From: Paludifilum halophilum
GTDB lineage: Bacteria; Bacillota; Bacilli; Thermoactinomycetales; DSM-45169
DNA: 64,000 nt
Direction of reading: 5' to 3'
NCBI RefSeq assembly: GCF_002245355.1
Contig: NZ_NOWF01000005.1
Coordinates: 186,001 to 250,000 of the forward strand
Position numbers and translations under genes: made by a program. Below the pieces are notes generated by a model, which searched no databases, had not been told where the DNA came from, and saw nothing but the letters and a program-made list of their open reading frames with translations. The stretch's first letter is position 1; each line of letters opens with the position of its first letter. Of this stretch, positions 34,336 through 44,200 are shown in pieces.

Positions 34336-35316
34336 GTGAGTCAATTGAAAAAATTCCTGTTAGCGGCTTCTCTTTTACTCACGCTGACCGCTTGTACTTC
34401 ACCGAACGCGGGAGGATCATCTTTTCCGGTGAAAAACATTGAATTTGTGGCTCCGGCTTCACCCGGCGGCGGCTGGGATACGACCGCCCGTGCGATGCAG
34501 AAAACGTTGGATGACGAAGGCATTGTCAAAAAGCCGATCAATATCGTGAACAAACCGGGTGGCAGCGGGGAAGTGGGATGGAAATACCTCAAAAACAAAG
34601 ATGCTCATACACTGGCTGTCAATTCCAGCTTGCTGATTACCAACAACTTATTGGGACAAAGCGATCTGACATACGACGATTTTACCCCGATTGCCATTTT
34701 AGCGACGGAGTGGGAAGCGGTTGTCGTTCCGAAGGATTCGGATATCGAAAAGGCTGAAGATCTGATGACGAAGCTGAAAAAAGATCCGAAATCACTAAAG
34801 CTCGGCGTCGCACCGGGACTTGGTAATGATGACCACCTATCCTTTGTCCAGGCGGCCAAAACCTATGGTGTTGAAGTACCGAAACTGGACTTTCTCGTAT
34901 ACGAAAGCGGGGGAGATGTCGCCACGGCTTTGCTGGGGAACCATATTGATGCGGCCACCATGTCCGTTTCCGAGGCGAAAGAGCAATACAAAGCGGGAAA
35001 AGTAAAGATTTTGGCTGTTTCTTCGAAAGAACGATTGGAAGGGTTGGAAAAAGTACCGACCTGGAAAGAAGAAGGGGTGGACATGTCGTTTCCTCATTGG
35101 AGAGGAATTATGGGACCTCCTGATATGAGCGAAGAAGAAATAGCCTTCTGGGATGAAAAAATCAGTGAGATGGTTAAGACCGAAGCCTGGAAAGAAATCC
35201 TGCAAAACAATGAATGGGAAGCCTACTATAAAAACAGCAGCGAGACAAAGAAGTTCTTGCAAGAACAAAATGAAATGTACAAAGATCTGCTCAATGATTC
35301 CGGTTTAACAGAATAA
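34336..35316 (+). CDS. tctC: Tripartite tricarboxylate transporter substrate-binding protein TctC
   Basis: 326 aa from GTG 34336. The TTG at 34345 sits at better distance from GGAGGGG and gives a normal lipoprotein signal (KKFLLAASLLLTLTAC, lipobox LTAC). The Bug-family binding motif VAPASPGGGWDTTARAM and VNKPGGSGEVGW are present. It is a membrane-anchored receptor that delivers a tricarboxylate to TctAB. First gene of tctC-tctB-tctA-prpD-prpB. Confidence 0.9.
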   Translation: MSQLKKFLLAASLLLTLTACTSPNAGGSSFPVKNIEFVAPASPGGGWDTTARAMQKTLDDEGIVKKPINIVNKPGGSGEVGWKYLKNKDAHTLAVNSSLLITNNLLGQSDLTYDDFTPIAILATEWEAVVVPKDSDIEKAEDLMTKLKKDPKSLKLGVAPGLGNDDHLSFVQAAKTYGVEVPKLDFLVYESGGDVATALLGNHIDAATMSVSEAKEQYKAGKVKILAVSSKERLEGLEKVPTWKEEGVDMSFPHWRGIMGPPDMSEEEIAFWDEKISEMVKTEAWKEILQNNEWEAYYKNSSETKKFLQEQNEMYKDLLNDSGLTE

Positions 35317-35365
35317 AAGGGAACAATGGGTCCTCTTGTCAGGATCCATTGATTGTGAGGGGGAA

Positions 35366-35818
35366 ATGATGATCTCTACCCGCCTGTTGATGCCCGTTTT
35401 TTTTATCTTCGTCAGCATCGGATTTTTGATCGCAACGTTCAATCTGCCGAAAGCGAAGATGGGAGACCCGAATGCTCCCATCTACTTTCCGGCTGTCATC
35501 AGCATCTTTCTGTTGATCGTTAGCGTCATCTATCTGATCCGGGAATGGAGGGCAAAGCGGAAAGAGGATGAGCCATTGAAACGGTTGAAGGCCGGAAGAA
35601 CACCGGTATTGATCGTTTCCACCCTCGTATTGGGGTTGATCTATGCTCTCGTCTTCTTTCACTTGGGTTTTTTGGTCTCGACGATCCTGTTTTTGGGGGC
35701 GCTCTTGTTTCTCGTCAACGGAAAAAGTCGTTGGCTGGTCAATATCGTCGTGGCGCTCCTTTTTTCGTTGGCTTCATGGTATGCCTTCAGCCACTTGTTG
35801 AATATCAGTTTGCCTTAA
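35366..35818 (+). CDS. tctB: Tripartite tricarboxylate transporter small membrane protein TctB
   Basis: 150 aa from ATG-ATG at 35366, after GAGGGGG. Four hydrophobic segments, with the conserved PNAPIYFPAVISIFL loop in the first half. It is the small membrane subunit of the TTT uptake system. It lies 50 bases after tctC and 7 bases before tctA. Confidence 0.85.
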   Translation: MMISTRLLMPVFFIFVSIGFLIATFNLPKAKMGDPNAPIYFPAVISIFLLIVSVIYLIREWRAKRKEDEPLKRLKAGRTPVLIVSTLVLGLIYALVFFHLGFLVSTILFLGALLFLVNGKSRWLVNIVVALLFSLASWYAFSHLLNISLP

Positions 35819-35825
35819 AGGGGGG

Positions 35826-37352
35826 GTGAACATCTTGGGAGTGGACATTCAAAGCCTGGTTGACGGATTGATGACAGCACTCCAACCGACGAACCTCCTA
35901 TGGCTCGCATTCGGCGGGTTTCTCGGTACAGTCGTGGGCATGCTGCCGGGTCTCGGGCCCGCTACGGCGGTTGCCGTCCTGATCCCGATCACCTTCGGAA
36001 TGGATCCCACGACGGCGTTAATCATGATGGTCGCGATTTATTCCGGGGCCATGTACGGGGGTTCGAGAAGTTCGATTTTATTGAATACACCCGGTGACGG
36101 GTCGGCGATTGCGGCTACCTTTGACGGCTATCCGATGGCCAAGAAAGGACAGGCCGGCCAGGCGCTGGCCATGTCGGCTATCGCTTCCTTGATCGGCGGG
36201 CTGATCGCGGTTGTCGGGTTTGTCTTATTAGCCGCTCCTCTGGCGGATTTTGCTTTAAAATTCGGTCCGGCGGAGTATTTCCTGTTAATGCTGTTCACTC
36301 TGTCGGCCATCGTATCCCTGTCGATGGGGAATATGACCAAGGGCTTCATTTCGATGTCCGTCGGCTTATTGTTGAGCACCGTCGGCATCGACCTTCAGAG
36401 CGGGGTTTACCGTTTTACATTCGGTCTGCCCCAATTGAGTGAAGGGATCGACTTCCTTGTCGTGATTATCGGGATCTATGCGGTGGGAGAAGTGCTCTAC
36501 AATTATTTATCCATCGACAAACCCCTCGGCAAGAAAAAAAGAGTCGGGGAAAAATGGATTACAAAAGAGCAGTGGAAACGGTCCAAATGGCCGATGATAC
36601 GAAGCGGCCCGTTAGGGTTCCTCATCGGCGTGTTACCCGGAGCCGGCGGTTCGATCGCTTCCATGCTCAGTTATACCACGGAGAGGCAATTGTCCAAGCG
36701 ATCGGATCAGTTCGGCAAGGGGGCGATCGAAGGTGTCGCCGCTCCCGAATCGGCCAATAACGCCGCTTCCGTCGGGGCCATGATTCCGCTGTTGACGATG
36801 GGGATTCCGGGTTCCGGGACGACTGCTGTCATGCTCGGTGCGGTGATCATGTTGGGTGTCAAACCGGGCCCGCTTCTATTCGAAAATGATCCGAATATGG
36901 TCTGGAGCCTGGTCAATAGCATGTTTATCGGAAATATCCTGCTCGTCATGATCAATATTTTATTGGTCGGATTGTTTGTCAAAATATTGGATACTCCGCC
37001 GAAGGTTCTTTATCCTCTCATTTTGGTTTTAGCCTTTATCGGGACCTTTACCTTGAATTACAGTATCGTCGATTTCTATCTTTTGATGATCTTCGGGGTT
37101 ATCGGCTTGTTTATGAAAATGTTGAAGTTTCCGATCGCTCCGTTGATTCTGGCTTTAATCGTCGGAGGGGATATGGAACAAAACTTCAGAAAAAGCCTTG
37201 TCGCTTCTGATGGAGGCCTCGATATCTTTTTCGCTTCACCGATCTGTATCGCGTTAATCGGTTTGACGATTTTGTCGGTTTGCTACCCGTTAATCGTCAA
37301 TGGGATTAAAAGGAAAAAGATGAGAACACAGCATAAAGAATGGGACATGTAA
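35826..37352 (+). CDS. tctA: Tripartite tricarboxylate transporter large membrane protein TctA
   Basis: 508 aa from GTG 35826; a TTG nine bases further is a possible alternative because the G-rich ribosome site abuts the GTG. About 11-12 membrane segments. The two TctA signature loops are present: GMLPGLGPATAVAVLIP and GVLPGAGGSIASMLSYTTER. The sodium-coupled permease subunit that takes substrate from TctC. Confidence 0.92.
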   Translation: MNILGVDIQSLVDGLMTALQPTNLLWLAFGGFLGTVVGMLPGLGPATAVAVLIPITFGMDPTTALIMMVAIYSGAMYGGSRSSILLNTPGDGSAIAATFDGYPMAKKGQAGQALAMSAIASLIGGLIAVVGFVLLAAPLADFALKFGPAEYFLLMLFTLSAIVSLSMGNMTKGFISMSVGLLLSTVGIDLQSGVYRFTFGLPQLSEGIDFLVVIIGIYAVGEVLYNYLSIDKPLGKKKRVGEKWITKEQWKRSKWPMIRSGPLGFLIGVLPGAGGSIASMLSYTTERQLSKRSDQFGKGAIEGVAAPESANNAASVGAMIPLLTMGIPGSGTTAVMLGAVIMLGVKPGPLLFENDPNMVWSLVNSMFIGNILLVMINILLVGLFVKILDTPPKVLYPLILVLAFIGTFTLNYSIVDFYLLMIFGVIGLFMKMLKFPIAPLILALIVGGDMEQNFRKSLVASDGGLDIFFASPICIALIGLTILSVCYPLIVNGIKRKKMRTQHKEWDM

Positions 37353-37370
37353 CCGGAGGGAAGAACCGAT

Positions 37371-38798
37371 ATGTCGCAACGGCAAACCATCGATCCACTG
37401 TTGACGGAGATTGCCGAATACGCCGTCAACCGGAAAATAACGAGTCAAGAGGCGATCCGAACCGCCCGTTATGTCTTAATGGATGCACTGGGCTGTGGAA
37501 TCCTGGCTCTTCGTTACCCGGAATGCACCAAACACCTCGGCCCGATCGTCCCGGGGACCATTGTTCCCTACGGCGTCCGGGTTCCCGGGACGCCCTTCGA
37601 ACTGGATCCCGTTCACGGTGCTTTTAACATCGGCTGTATGATACGCTGGCTCGACTATAACGACACGTGGCTGGCGGCGGAATGGGGGCATCCTTCCGAT
37701 AACCTCGGCGGTATTTTGGCCGTGGCGGATTATTTGAGCCGCAAGCGAATGGCGGAAGGAGAAGAGGCGCTCAAAATGGAAGAGGTGCTGGAAGCGATCG
37801 TGAAAGCCCACGAAATCCAAGGGGTTTTGTCGCTGGAAAACAGTTTGAACCGACAGGGCCTTGACCATGTATTGTTTGTTAAGGTCGCTTCCACTGCTGT
37901 GGTCACCGCGATGCTGGGAGGAACGAAAGAAGAAGTCGTTCATGCCCTCTCCCATGCATGGATCGACAGTGCCAGCCTGCGCACCTACCGTCACGCCCCG
38001 AATGCCGGGTCGAGGAAATCCTGGGCGGCGGCTGACGCGACGAGTCGTGCTGTCCGTTTCGCCATGATGGCCCTCAAAGGAGAAATGGGGTATAAGACGG
38101 CTTTATCCGCACCGCAATGGGGATTCCAGGATGTCCTTTTCAGGGGAAAAGAACTGAAGCTGGCGCGGGAGCTGGGTTCCTACGTGATTGAAAACGTGTT
38201 GTTCAAGGTCGCTTATCCGGCGGAATTTCATGCGCAAACCGCCGCCGAATGCGGAATGGAACTTCACAGGGAAGTGGTGGATCGATTGGAAGAGATCGAT
38301 CGAGTGACGATTACCACCCATGAGTCGGCCATCCGTATTATTGACAAGACGGGTCCCCTTCACAATCCGGCCGACCGTGACCACTGTCTGCAATATATTA
38401 CAGCCGTCAGCTTGATTGACGGTACGTTGACTGCCGATCACTACGAAGACGAGAAGGCTCGGGATCCGCGCATCGATCGCCTCAGAGAAAAGATGGAAGT
38501 GATCGAAGACCCGCAATACAGCCGGGATTATCTCGATCCGGAGAAACGTTCTATCGCCAATGCCCTGCAAGTCTTTTTCAAAGACGGGACCCGGACGGAA
38601 AAAATCGAGCGGCAGTATCCGATCGGTCATCGTCGCCGGAGAGAGGAAGGCCTTCCGCTGTTGCTGAAAAAATTTGAAAACCATGTAAGGACGCGATTTC
38701 CCGCCAAGCAGGTCGATCAAATTTTGAATCTGTGCCAGGATGAAGCGAGGTTGAAAGCGACGAGTGTCAACCGATTCATGGAACAGTTTGTCATCTGA
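37371..38798 (+). CDS. prpD: 2-Methylcitrate dehydratase (PrpD/MmgE family)
   Basis: 475 aa, ATG after CGGAGGGAAG. PrpD signatures: [28 protein letters not shown] and [17 protein letters not shown]-like [16 protein letters not shown]. It dehydrates 2-methylcitrate to 2-methylaconitate in propionate breakdown. Placed behind a tricarboxylate importer and ahead of prpB. No methylcitrate synthase (prpC) gene is in the window. Confidence 0.9.
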   Translation: MSQRQTIDPLLTEIAEYAVNRKITSQEAIRTARYVLMDALGCGILALRYPECTKHLGPIVPGTIVPYGVRVPGTPFELDPVHGAFNIGCMIRWLDYNDTWLAAEWGHPSDNLGGILAVADYLSRKRMAEGEEALKMEEVLEAIVKAHEIQGVLSLENSLNRQGLDHVLFVKVASTAVVTAMLGGTKEEVVHALSHAWIDSASLRTYRHAPNAGSRKSWAAADATSRAVRFAMMALKGEMGYKTALSAPQWGFQDVLFRGKELKLARELGSYVIENVLFKVAYPAEFHAQTAAECGMELHREVVDRLEEIDRVTITTHESAIRIIDKTGPLHNPADRDHCLQYITAVSLIDGTLTADHYEDEKARDPRIDRLREKMEVIEDPQYSRDYLDPEKRSIANALQVFFKDGTRTEKIERQYPIGHRRRREEGLPLLLKKFENHVRTRFPAKQVDQILNLCQDEARLKATSVNRFMEQFVI

Positions 38799-38819
38799 AA
38801 CGGGAAAGGAGGCTGCCCC

Positions 38820-39737
38820 ATGTCCTGGCTCGTCCATGAACAAACGAGTCAACCACGACTCGCCGAAGCATTGAAAACAGGGATCAAAGAAAGAAAAATT
38901 TTAAAAATACCCGGTACTCACGACGGTATGGCCGCATTGGTCGCCAAACAAGTCGGGTTTGAAGCCTTATACCTGTCAGGCGCCGCCTATACGGCCAGCC
39001 GCGGCCTTCCGGACCTGGGTCTTATCCATTCCGAAGAGATGGCCGCCCGGGCCCGGGATCTCGTTCGGGCGGCCAATCTGCCGCTTCTCGTCGACATTGA
39101 CACGGGATTCGGCGGGATCTTAAATGTGGCACGGACGGCGAAAGAGATGGTGGAAGCTCGTGTTGCCGCCGTACAGATCGAAGATCAGTCCATGCCGAAA
39201 AAATGCGGCCATCTGAATGGAAAAAAACTGATTTCTCCGGATGAGATGATCCAAAAAATCGAAACGATCAAAGAAATCGCACCTTCGCTCCTTGTGATCG
39301 CCCGAACGGATGCAAAAGCCGTCGAAGGGATGGATCGCGCCATCGAGCGCGCCAACCGTTATGCGGAAGCAGGGGCGGATGCCATTTTTCCCGAAGCGTT
39401 GACGACGGAAGAAGAGTTTACACAGATGGGTCGATCCGTCGATGCTCCACTCCTGGCCAACATGACGGAGTTTGGCAAAACCCCTTATTTTAAAGCCAAC
39501 GATTTTGAGGCCTTCGGTTTCAGTATGGTGATTTATCCGGTGACGTCCCTCCGCGCCGCCGCCAAAGCGTATGAACGGGTTTTCTCGGACATTCGCGATC
39601 AGGGGACGCAAAAGGACAGGCTCAACGACATGCAAACCCGGAAAGACCTGTATGAGGCCATTCAATATGATGCCTATGAAAACTTGGATCAAAAAATCGC
39701 TAAAACGGTCTTTCCTGAGATTGGGAAAGAAGAGTGA
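38820..39737 (+). CDS. prpB: Methylisocitrate lyase PrpB
   Basis: 305 aa, ATG after AAAGGAGG. PEP-mutase/isocitrate-lyase family: LPLLVDIDTGFGG (metal-binding Asp), IEDQSMPKKCGH (active-site KKCGH), IARTDA and ADAIFPEAL. It cleaves 2-methylisocitrate to pyruvate and succinate. Last gene of the operon. A hairpin TGACTGAA/TTCAGTCA at 39762-39785 follows without a T-tract. Confidence 0.93.
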   Translation: MSWLVHEQTSQPRLAEALKTGIKERKILKIPGTHDGMAALVAKQVGFEALYLSGAAYTASRGLPDLGLIHSEEMAARARDLVRAANLPLLVDIDTGFGGILNVARTAKEMVEARVAAVQIEDQSMPKKCGHLNGKKLISPDEMIQKIETIKEIAPSLLVIARTDAKAVEGMDRAIERANRYAEAGADAIFPEALTTEEEFTQMGRSVDAPLLANMTEFGKTPYFKANDFEAFGFSMVIYPVTSLRAAAKAYERVFSDIRDQGTQKDRLNDMQTRKDLYEAIQYDAYENLDQKIAKTVFPEIGKEE

Positions 39738-39839
39738 TTCCCGAGAGAGAGCCAAACCTTATGACTGAAATGGATTCTTCAGTCACATGATGGAGTGCAA
39801 TTGACAGAAAGCCTCATTCCTTAGTTTTCTTGAGATCCT

Positions 39840-39865
39840 TTGATCATCAAATATTTGATGATCAA
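39840..39865. promoter_or_regulatory. Perfect 26-bp palindrome upstream of the MFS remnant
   Basis: TTGATCATCAAAT is followed immediately by its exact reverse complement ATTTGATGATCAA. It lies about 60 bases ahead of the MFS remnant, next to TTGACT. It resembles an operator of a MarR- or TetR-type repressor, but no such gene is adjacent. Confidence 0.55.
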
Positions 39866-39926
39866 TTATTTTTATCGATTGACTTAGAATCATCCCATAG
39901 AATACAGGCGAAAAGGATGTTCTTTC

Positions 39927-40561
39927 ATGACCCGGGAAATAGCAAATAGAAGCGATTTGAAAATGGCACCCGTCGTGGCGGTTTTATTGATCGGGGCATT
40001 CGTGGCTATTTTGAATCAGACCTTATTAACTACAGCCATTCCCCCGATTATGGATGATTTAAATATCACCGCAAATACCGCGCAATGGTTGACCACTGTA
40101 TTTATGCTTGTAAACGGTATTATGATTCCCATTTTATGTTTACCTGATTGACAGTCGATACCACCTTTACCTATATCCTGGTTGTCTACATGATCCGAAT
40201 GCTCGGTATTTCCATGGTGATGATGCCGGTCACTACAGCGGGGCTGAACCAGTTATCCACCCAGTTGATCCCTCACAGAACCGCCATGGGAAGCACGATG
40301 CGACAAATCGCAGGATCCATCGGCACCGCGATGCTTGTGACGGTCATGACCCATGGTGCTGCGGCGGCACCTTCGCCGACATCGACGGAAGCCGGGATCC
40401 ACGGGGTGAATATGGCTTTTATGGTCGCCGCGGTTCTAGCCTTCTGCGGGGCCATCCTCTCCTTCTTTATGAAAAAGAAACCGACTCAACTCCATCCAGG
40501 GACTCTTCTCCTTCGGAGGGTTCGAGAGAGAAGGCCTCTTCACACAATCACCAGGAAGTGA
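39927..40561 (+). pseudogene. DHA2-family exporter, central part deleted
   Basis: The N-terminal part (MAPVVAVLLIGAFVAILNQTLL, about TM1-2) stops at LCLPD and is followed, in an overlapping frame, by the C-terminal part (YMIRMLGISMVMMPVTTAGL to FFMKKK, about TM11-14). The intact paralogue at 40.8-42.2 kb shows that about 800 bases between LPD and TTFTYILVVY are missing. A further shift near 40.47 kb would restore the tail KETDSTPSRDSSPSEG. Inactive. Confidence 0.85.
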
Positions 40562-40668
40562 ATCAACAAAAGGATGAGCCAAGGAATGAGTAAGATGAAT
40601 CAAATGCGGAAGACGAGGAGGAAGAGGGAATACTCGATAAATTATTCCGGTGAAAGATGAAATCGATA

Positions 40669-40704
40669 AAAACGCCGCCCTGCTAGAGACAGAGTCGGCG
40701 TTTT
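40669..40704 (-). terminator. Shared terminator between convergent MFS genes
   Basis: Stem AAAACGCCG/CGGCGTTTT with an 18-base loop. The minus strand continues TTTTTATCG, so it can end the MFS gene that stops at 40763, and it is usable from the plus side too. Confidence 0.65.
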
Positions 40705-40762
40705 GCTGTTTCATCGTTCTTATGGGTTTGTGCCACTGGCCATCCTCGAAATCGTATACTGG

Positions 40763-42214
40763 CTACGATATTTTCGCAACGTGTTCTTTTTCTTTTTTGG
40801 GGGGAGGAAGGAGAAGGGACAAGAGGAATGCAATCGATGCAAGAATGGTACTTCCCATAAATGCCCACTGGAAACCGGTGATCTGCGCCAGTTTTGGGAT
40901 CGCTTCCGGTGAAGCGGAAGCATCCGGATGATAGTTTTGCGCTCCCATAGCCACCAGTGTTACCAATATGGCGGTTCCGATGGAAGCGGAAATCTGTTGC
41001 AGGGTGTTGGCCATTGCCGATCCGTGTGAATACCACTTGGGAGGCAGTTGGTTCAGGGCTGATGTCATCACAGGCATCAGAGAAAAGGATAGACCGAACA
41101 TACGCACTGCATAAATAAGAGTTAAATAGGTAAACGAGGTTTGGAGGGACAAGTTGGTAAATAAAAACGTCGTGATAGTTACAATGGCAAGGCCGATCAA
41201 AGCCAGCCATTTCGCACCGTACCGATCAAACAGCCGCCCGGTGATCGGGGACATGGCACCGATGACGATGGCACCTGGAAGAAGCATGAGTCCGGATTCC
41301 AACGGAGTATAACCTAAAACATTTTGCATAAACAGCGGCAGAAGTGTTTCAGCACCGATCAAGGAAATCAGGACAGCCATGGTAATGGAAATGGCCAACG
41401 TAAAGATCGGAAACTGAAACACGCGAAAATCCAGCATAGGGGTTTCCAGTTGTAATTGCCTCCAGATGAAGAAGCCGATAACGATGGTTCCTATAATGAT
41501 TGAGCCGAGGACGATCCGACTGCCCCACCCAATCTCCGATGCAATGCTGAATCCATACAAGAAAGCTCCGAACCCAACAGAGGATAGGAGAATCGATAAG
41601 AGATCAATTTTGGGTTTGCGGAGTTCCGTTACATTTTTTAAAAAGCGGGCTGCAACGATGATCGTGATCGCCACAATCGGAATCACCGTGAGGAAGAGAG
41701 CGCGCCATGAAAAGTGTGCGAGGAGCCAGCCGGACAGAGTCGGACCGATCGCCGGGCCAAAAGCGATCACAATCCCGATCATTCCCATGGCTGTTCCTCG
41801 TTTTTCTACAGAAATAATAGCCAATAAAACCGTCATTAACAGGGGGAGCATGATTCCGGAACCGGTTGCCTGTACAATACGACCCACTAGGAGCACCGCA
41901 AAGACAGGAGCAATCGCCGATATGACTGTTCCAGCGCCGAATAATCCGATGGCTGTGAGAAATAGCCCCCGGGTTGTAAATCGCTCAATCAAAAATGCTG
42001 AAATCGGAATCATAATCCCATTCGTCATCAAAAAGGCTGTGGTCAGCCATTGTACTTCGCTTTGAGAGATGAAAAAAGCATGTTGGATGGATGGAAGGGC
42101 CGTAGCTAAAAGCGTTTCATTGATAATTCCCATGAACGCGCCCGTCAACAAGGCTGCAATCATTGCCGCTTTTTCCTTGGGCGGTAAATCCCAGGAGGTA
42201 TTTGTTTGGCTCAT
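40763..42214 (-). CDS. DHA2-family (EmrB/QacA) drug:proton antiporter
   Basis: 483 aa from the ATG at 42214, eight bases after AAAGGAGA. Fourteen predicted membrane segments. Family motifs: NETLLATALPSI (motif D1-like), WLTTAFLMTNGIMIPISAFL, GRIVQATGSGIMLPL and GPAIGPTLSGWL (motif C). It exports hydrophobic drugs using the proton gradient. It lies next to a decayed paralogue in the opposite orientation. Confidence 0.9.
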   Translation of the reverse strand: MSQTNTSWDLPPKEKAAMIAALLTGAFMGIINETLLATALPSIQHAFFISQSEVQWLTTAFLMTNGIMIPISAFLIERFTTRGLFLTAIGLFGAGTVISAIAPVFAVLLVGRIVQATGSGIMLPLLMTVLLAIISVEKRGTAMGMIGIVIAFGPAIGPTLSGWLLAHFSWRALFLTVIPIVAITIIVAARFLKNVTELRKPKIDLLSILLSSVGFGAFLYGFSIASEIGWGSRIVLGSIIIGTIVIGFFIWRQLQLETPMLDFRVFQFPIFTLAISITMAVLISLIGAETLLPLFMQNVLGYTPLESGLMLLPGAIVIGAMSPITGRLFDRYGAKWLALIGLAIVTITTFLFTNLSLQTSFTYLTLIYAVRMFGLSFSLMPVMTSALNQLPPKWYSHGSAMANTLQQISASIGTAILVTLVAMGAQNYHPDASASPEAIPKLAQITGFQWAFMGSTILASIAFLLSLLLPPPKKEKEHVAKIS

Positions 42215-42290
42215 GATCAGTCTCCTTTGCAAAGTTCCTTGACCCTGTTGGTTGGGAGGTGTGATGTTTTTTCCGAAATCTTTTTCAAAA

Positions 42291-42326
42291 AGAAGTAACC
42301 CGCCGGAAAGCATGCGGGTTACTTCT
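42291..42326 (-). terminator. Hairpin between M20 hydrolase and MFS gene
   Basis: On the minus strand AGAAGTAACCCGC pairs perfectly with GCGGGTTACTTCT and is followed by TTTTGAAAAAG. It lies about 155 bases after the M20 gene and about 80 bases before the MFS start. It could be the M20 terminator or an attenuator in the exporter leader. Confidence 0.7.
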
Positions 42327-42479
42327 TATCGTTTCCATGGCCGCTTATTTCCTGCAGCCGCCCGATAGAGGTTGGAAACGATCTTTCCGCTGATAAATTT
42401 ATACTTTAAGATATCATAGTTATGTTGTTCCGTCTAGGGATGATATAACCATTAGAGGAGGATCGGAGCCCGAATCGCT

Positions 42480-43694
42480 TTATCCGGCGGCGGAGTTGGA
42501 CGAAGGCTTTTTCGCTTCCTTTTTCGATAATTTCAGTGCCGTGTATACGAGCATTTTGATGCCGTTTTCCAGAGCGGCTTCATCGATGGTAAAGCGGGGG
42601 TGGTGATGGGGATAGGTGATCCCTTTTTCTTCATTGCGGGCACCGGTGAAGAAGAAGGTCCCCGGTGATCGCTTCTGGTAAGCGGAAAAATCCTCTCCTC
42701 CCATGTTGGGTTTCAGTCGGACCGGGGACTCTTTTCCCAGCACTTCCCGGGCAGTTTCTTCCACGATCCGGGCCACCTTTTCATCGTTGACCACCGGATC
42801 GTAACCGTAATGATATTTCCAGCGATATTCGGCGTTATGGGCTTCCGTGATCCCTCGGATGATCCGTTCCATCAAGGAGGGGATCTGTTTCCGTCGTTCG
42901 TTGTCCAGGGTACGGACGGTTCCCTCGATTTGGACCGATCCTGGTATGATATTGTGTGTATTTCCGCCGAGAAATTTGGTGACGGAGATAACGGCGGAAG
43001 AAAGAGGATCGGTGTTACGGGAGACGATGTGTTGGAGGTTGGTGACCACTTGGGAACCGACAGCGATACTGTCTACGGTTTCGTGGGGCAGACCGGCGTG
43101 TCCGCCTTTACCCAGGATCGTGATTTCATAGGTATCAATTCCGGCCATCGTCGGTCCGTAGGTGATGCCGGTTTTTCCGGTGTCCAGGGGGGACCAAAGA
43201 TGGGTCCCGATCACATGGTCCACGTTGTCCATTATGCCGGCGTCCACCAGTTCCGCCGCTCCTCCCGGAGGTAATTCCTCCGCGTGTTGAAAGATAAACC
43301 GGATCTCCCCACAGAGTTCATCCTTGCGACTCGCCAACAGCTTCGCTACAGCCAACAACATCGACGTATGTCCATCATGGCCGCAAGCGTGCATAACCCC
43401 CGAGTTTTGAGAAGCAAAGTCGAAGGTGTTTTCTTCCTGAATCGGGAGGGCGTCCATATCCGCTCGAAGGGCGATGACCCGTCCCGGATGGTTTCCCCGG
43501 AGTCGGGCGACTACACTGGTCCGCGTCGGACGGGAAAGCCCCAATCCGCCGAAGGTACTCAGTGTGTCGTAGACAAATTGGGCGGTTTGTACCTCTTGAA
43601 AAGAGAGTTCCGGGTGTTGGTGCAGGTGCCTGCGCCAGGAGATCACCTGGTCCTGCAGATCCGCGATTTCTTGGTTTAGCAGGGTTTCGTTCAT
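42480..43694 (-). CDS. M20 family metallo-amidohydrolase
   Basis: 404 aa from the ATG at 43694, after AAGGAGTG. M20D pattern: WRRHLHQHPELSFQE, ALRADMDALPI, MHACGHDGHTSMLL (metal His/Asp) and FIFQHAEELPPGG (Glu-Glu), with PNMGGEDFSAY near the end. Members remove acyl groups from amino acids or N-acyl dipeptides. The exact substrate cannot be told from sequence. Upstream DNA shows no clear promoter. Confidence 0.9.
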   Translation of the reverse strand: MNETLLNQEIADLQDQVISWRRHLHQHPELSFQEVQTAQFVYDTLSTFGGLGLSRPTRTSVVARLRGNHPGRVIALRADMDALPIQEENTFDFASQNSGVMHACGHDGHTSMLLAVAKLLASRKDELCGEIRFIFQHAEELPPGGAAELVDAGIMDNVDHVIGTHLWSPLDTGKTGITYGPTMAGIDTYEITILGKGGHAGLPHETVDSIAVGSQVVTNLQHIVSRNTDPLSSAVISVTKFLGGNTHNIIPGSVQIEGTVRTLDNERRKQIPSLMERIIRGITEAHNAEYRWKYHYGYDPVVNDEKVARIVEETAREVLGKESPVRLKPNMGGEDFSAYQKRSPGTFFFTGARNEEKGITYPHHHPRFTIDEAALENGIKMLVYTALKLSKKEAKKPSSNSAAG

Positions 43695-43903
43695 CGGATG
43701 CCACTCCTTCCCATGGAAGTCGAAAAAGGGTGAAGCCCCTTTGAATGGTTTTTGGCCACCATCAAAGCTTGTTTTTGCGTCCATCATATACCATTTCGAC
43801 TAAAACGGTCCCGATCCCTTTGCCGGACGGAAAGAGGTTTGTAGAAGCGCTGTGATGTTTCCACAATAAAAAGGATATTTATAGATGTACCAATATTAAG
43901 TTT

Positions 43904-44068
43904 TCAAAAATGTAAGGGAATCCGTACAATGGGGAATTTGGCCCCTTCATGGGCCCGCCGGGAATGTTGAGTCTTGGTGTTCCACTCCATCGGGATTCCG
44001 TACTGACGGGATAGGGCTTTAACGTGAGCTTTCACCTGTTCCATGTATTTTAGGGGTTTCGGGGGCAT
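43904..44068 (-). CDS. Small basic protein, 54 aa
   Basis: MPPKPLKYMEQVKAHVKALS starts after an excellent ribosome site, GGAGGGGGTGAA, and ends ...FPIVRIPLHF. Predicted basic, His/Lys/Arg-rich and soluble. I do not recognise the family. The ribosome site and codon use support a real gene. Confidence 0.55.
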   Translation of the reverse strand: MPPKPLKYMEQVKAHVKALSRQYGIPMEWNTKTQHSRRAHEGAKFPIVRIPLHF

Positions 44069-44200
44069 TTCACCCCCTCCGGTTTTAATTCAAATGCTTT
44101 CCATTCCACTTCGATTGCTCAACCAACTGGTCGAGAGGGGCTTTCCCGATCATGCAAAAGGGTCACAGATAGTCCGAATAAACGATGATTTTTTGCGTCG

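Noticed and set aside
39927-40561. Two separate small membrane proteins
   Set aside because: Both pieces align with the ends of the adjacent intact DHA2 exporter, so they are the remains of one deleted gene.
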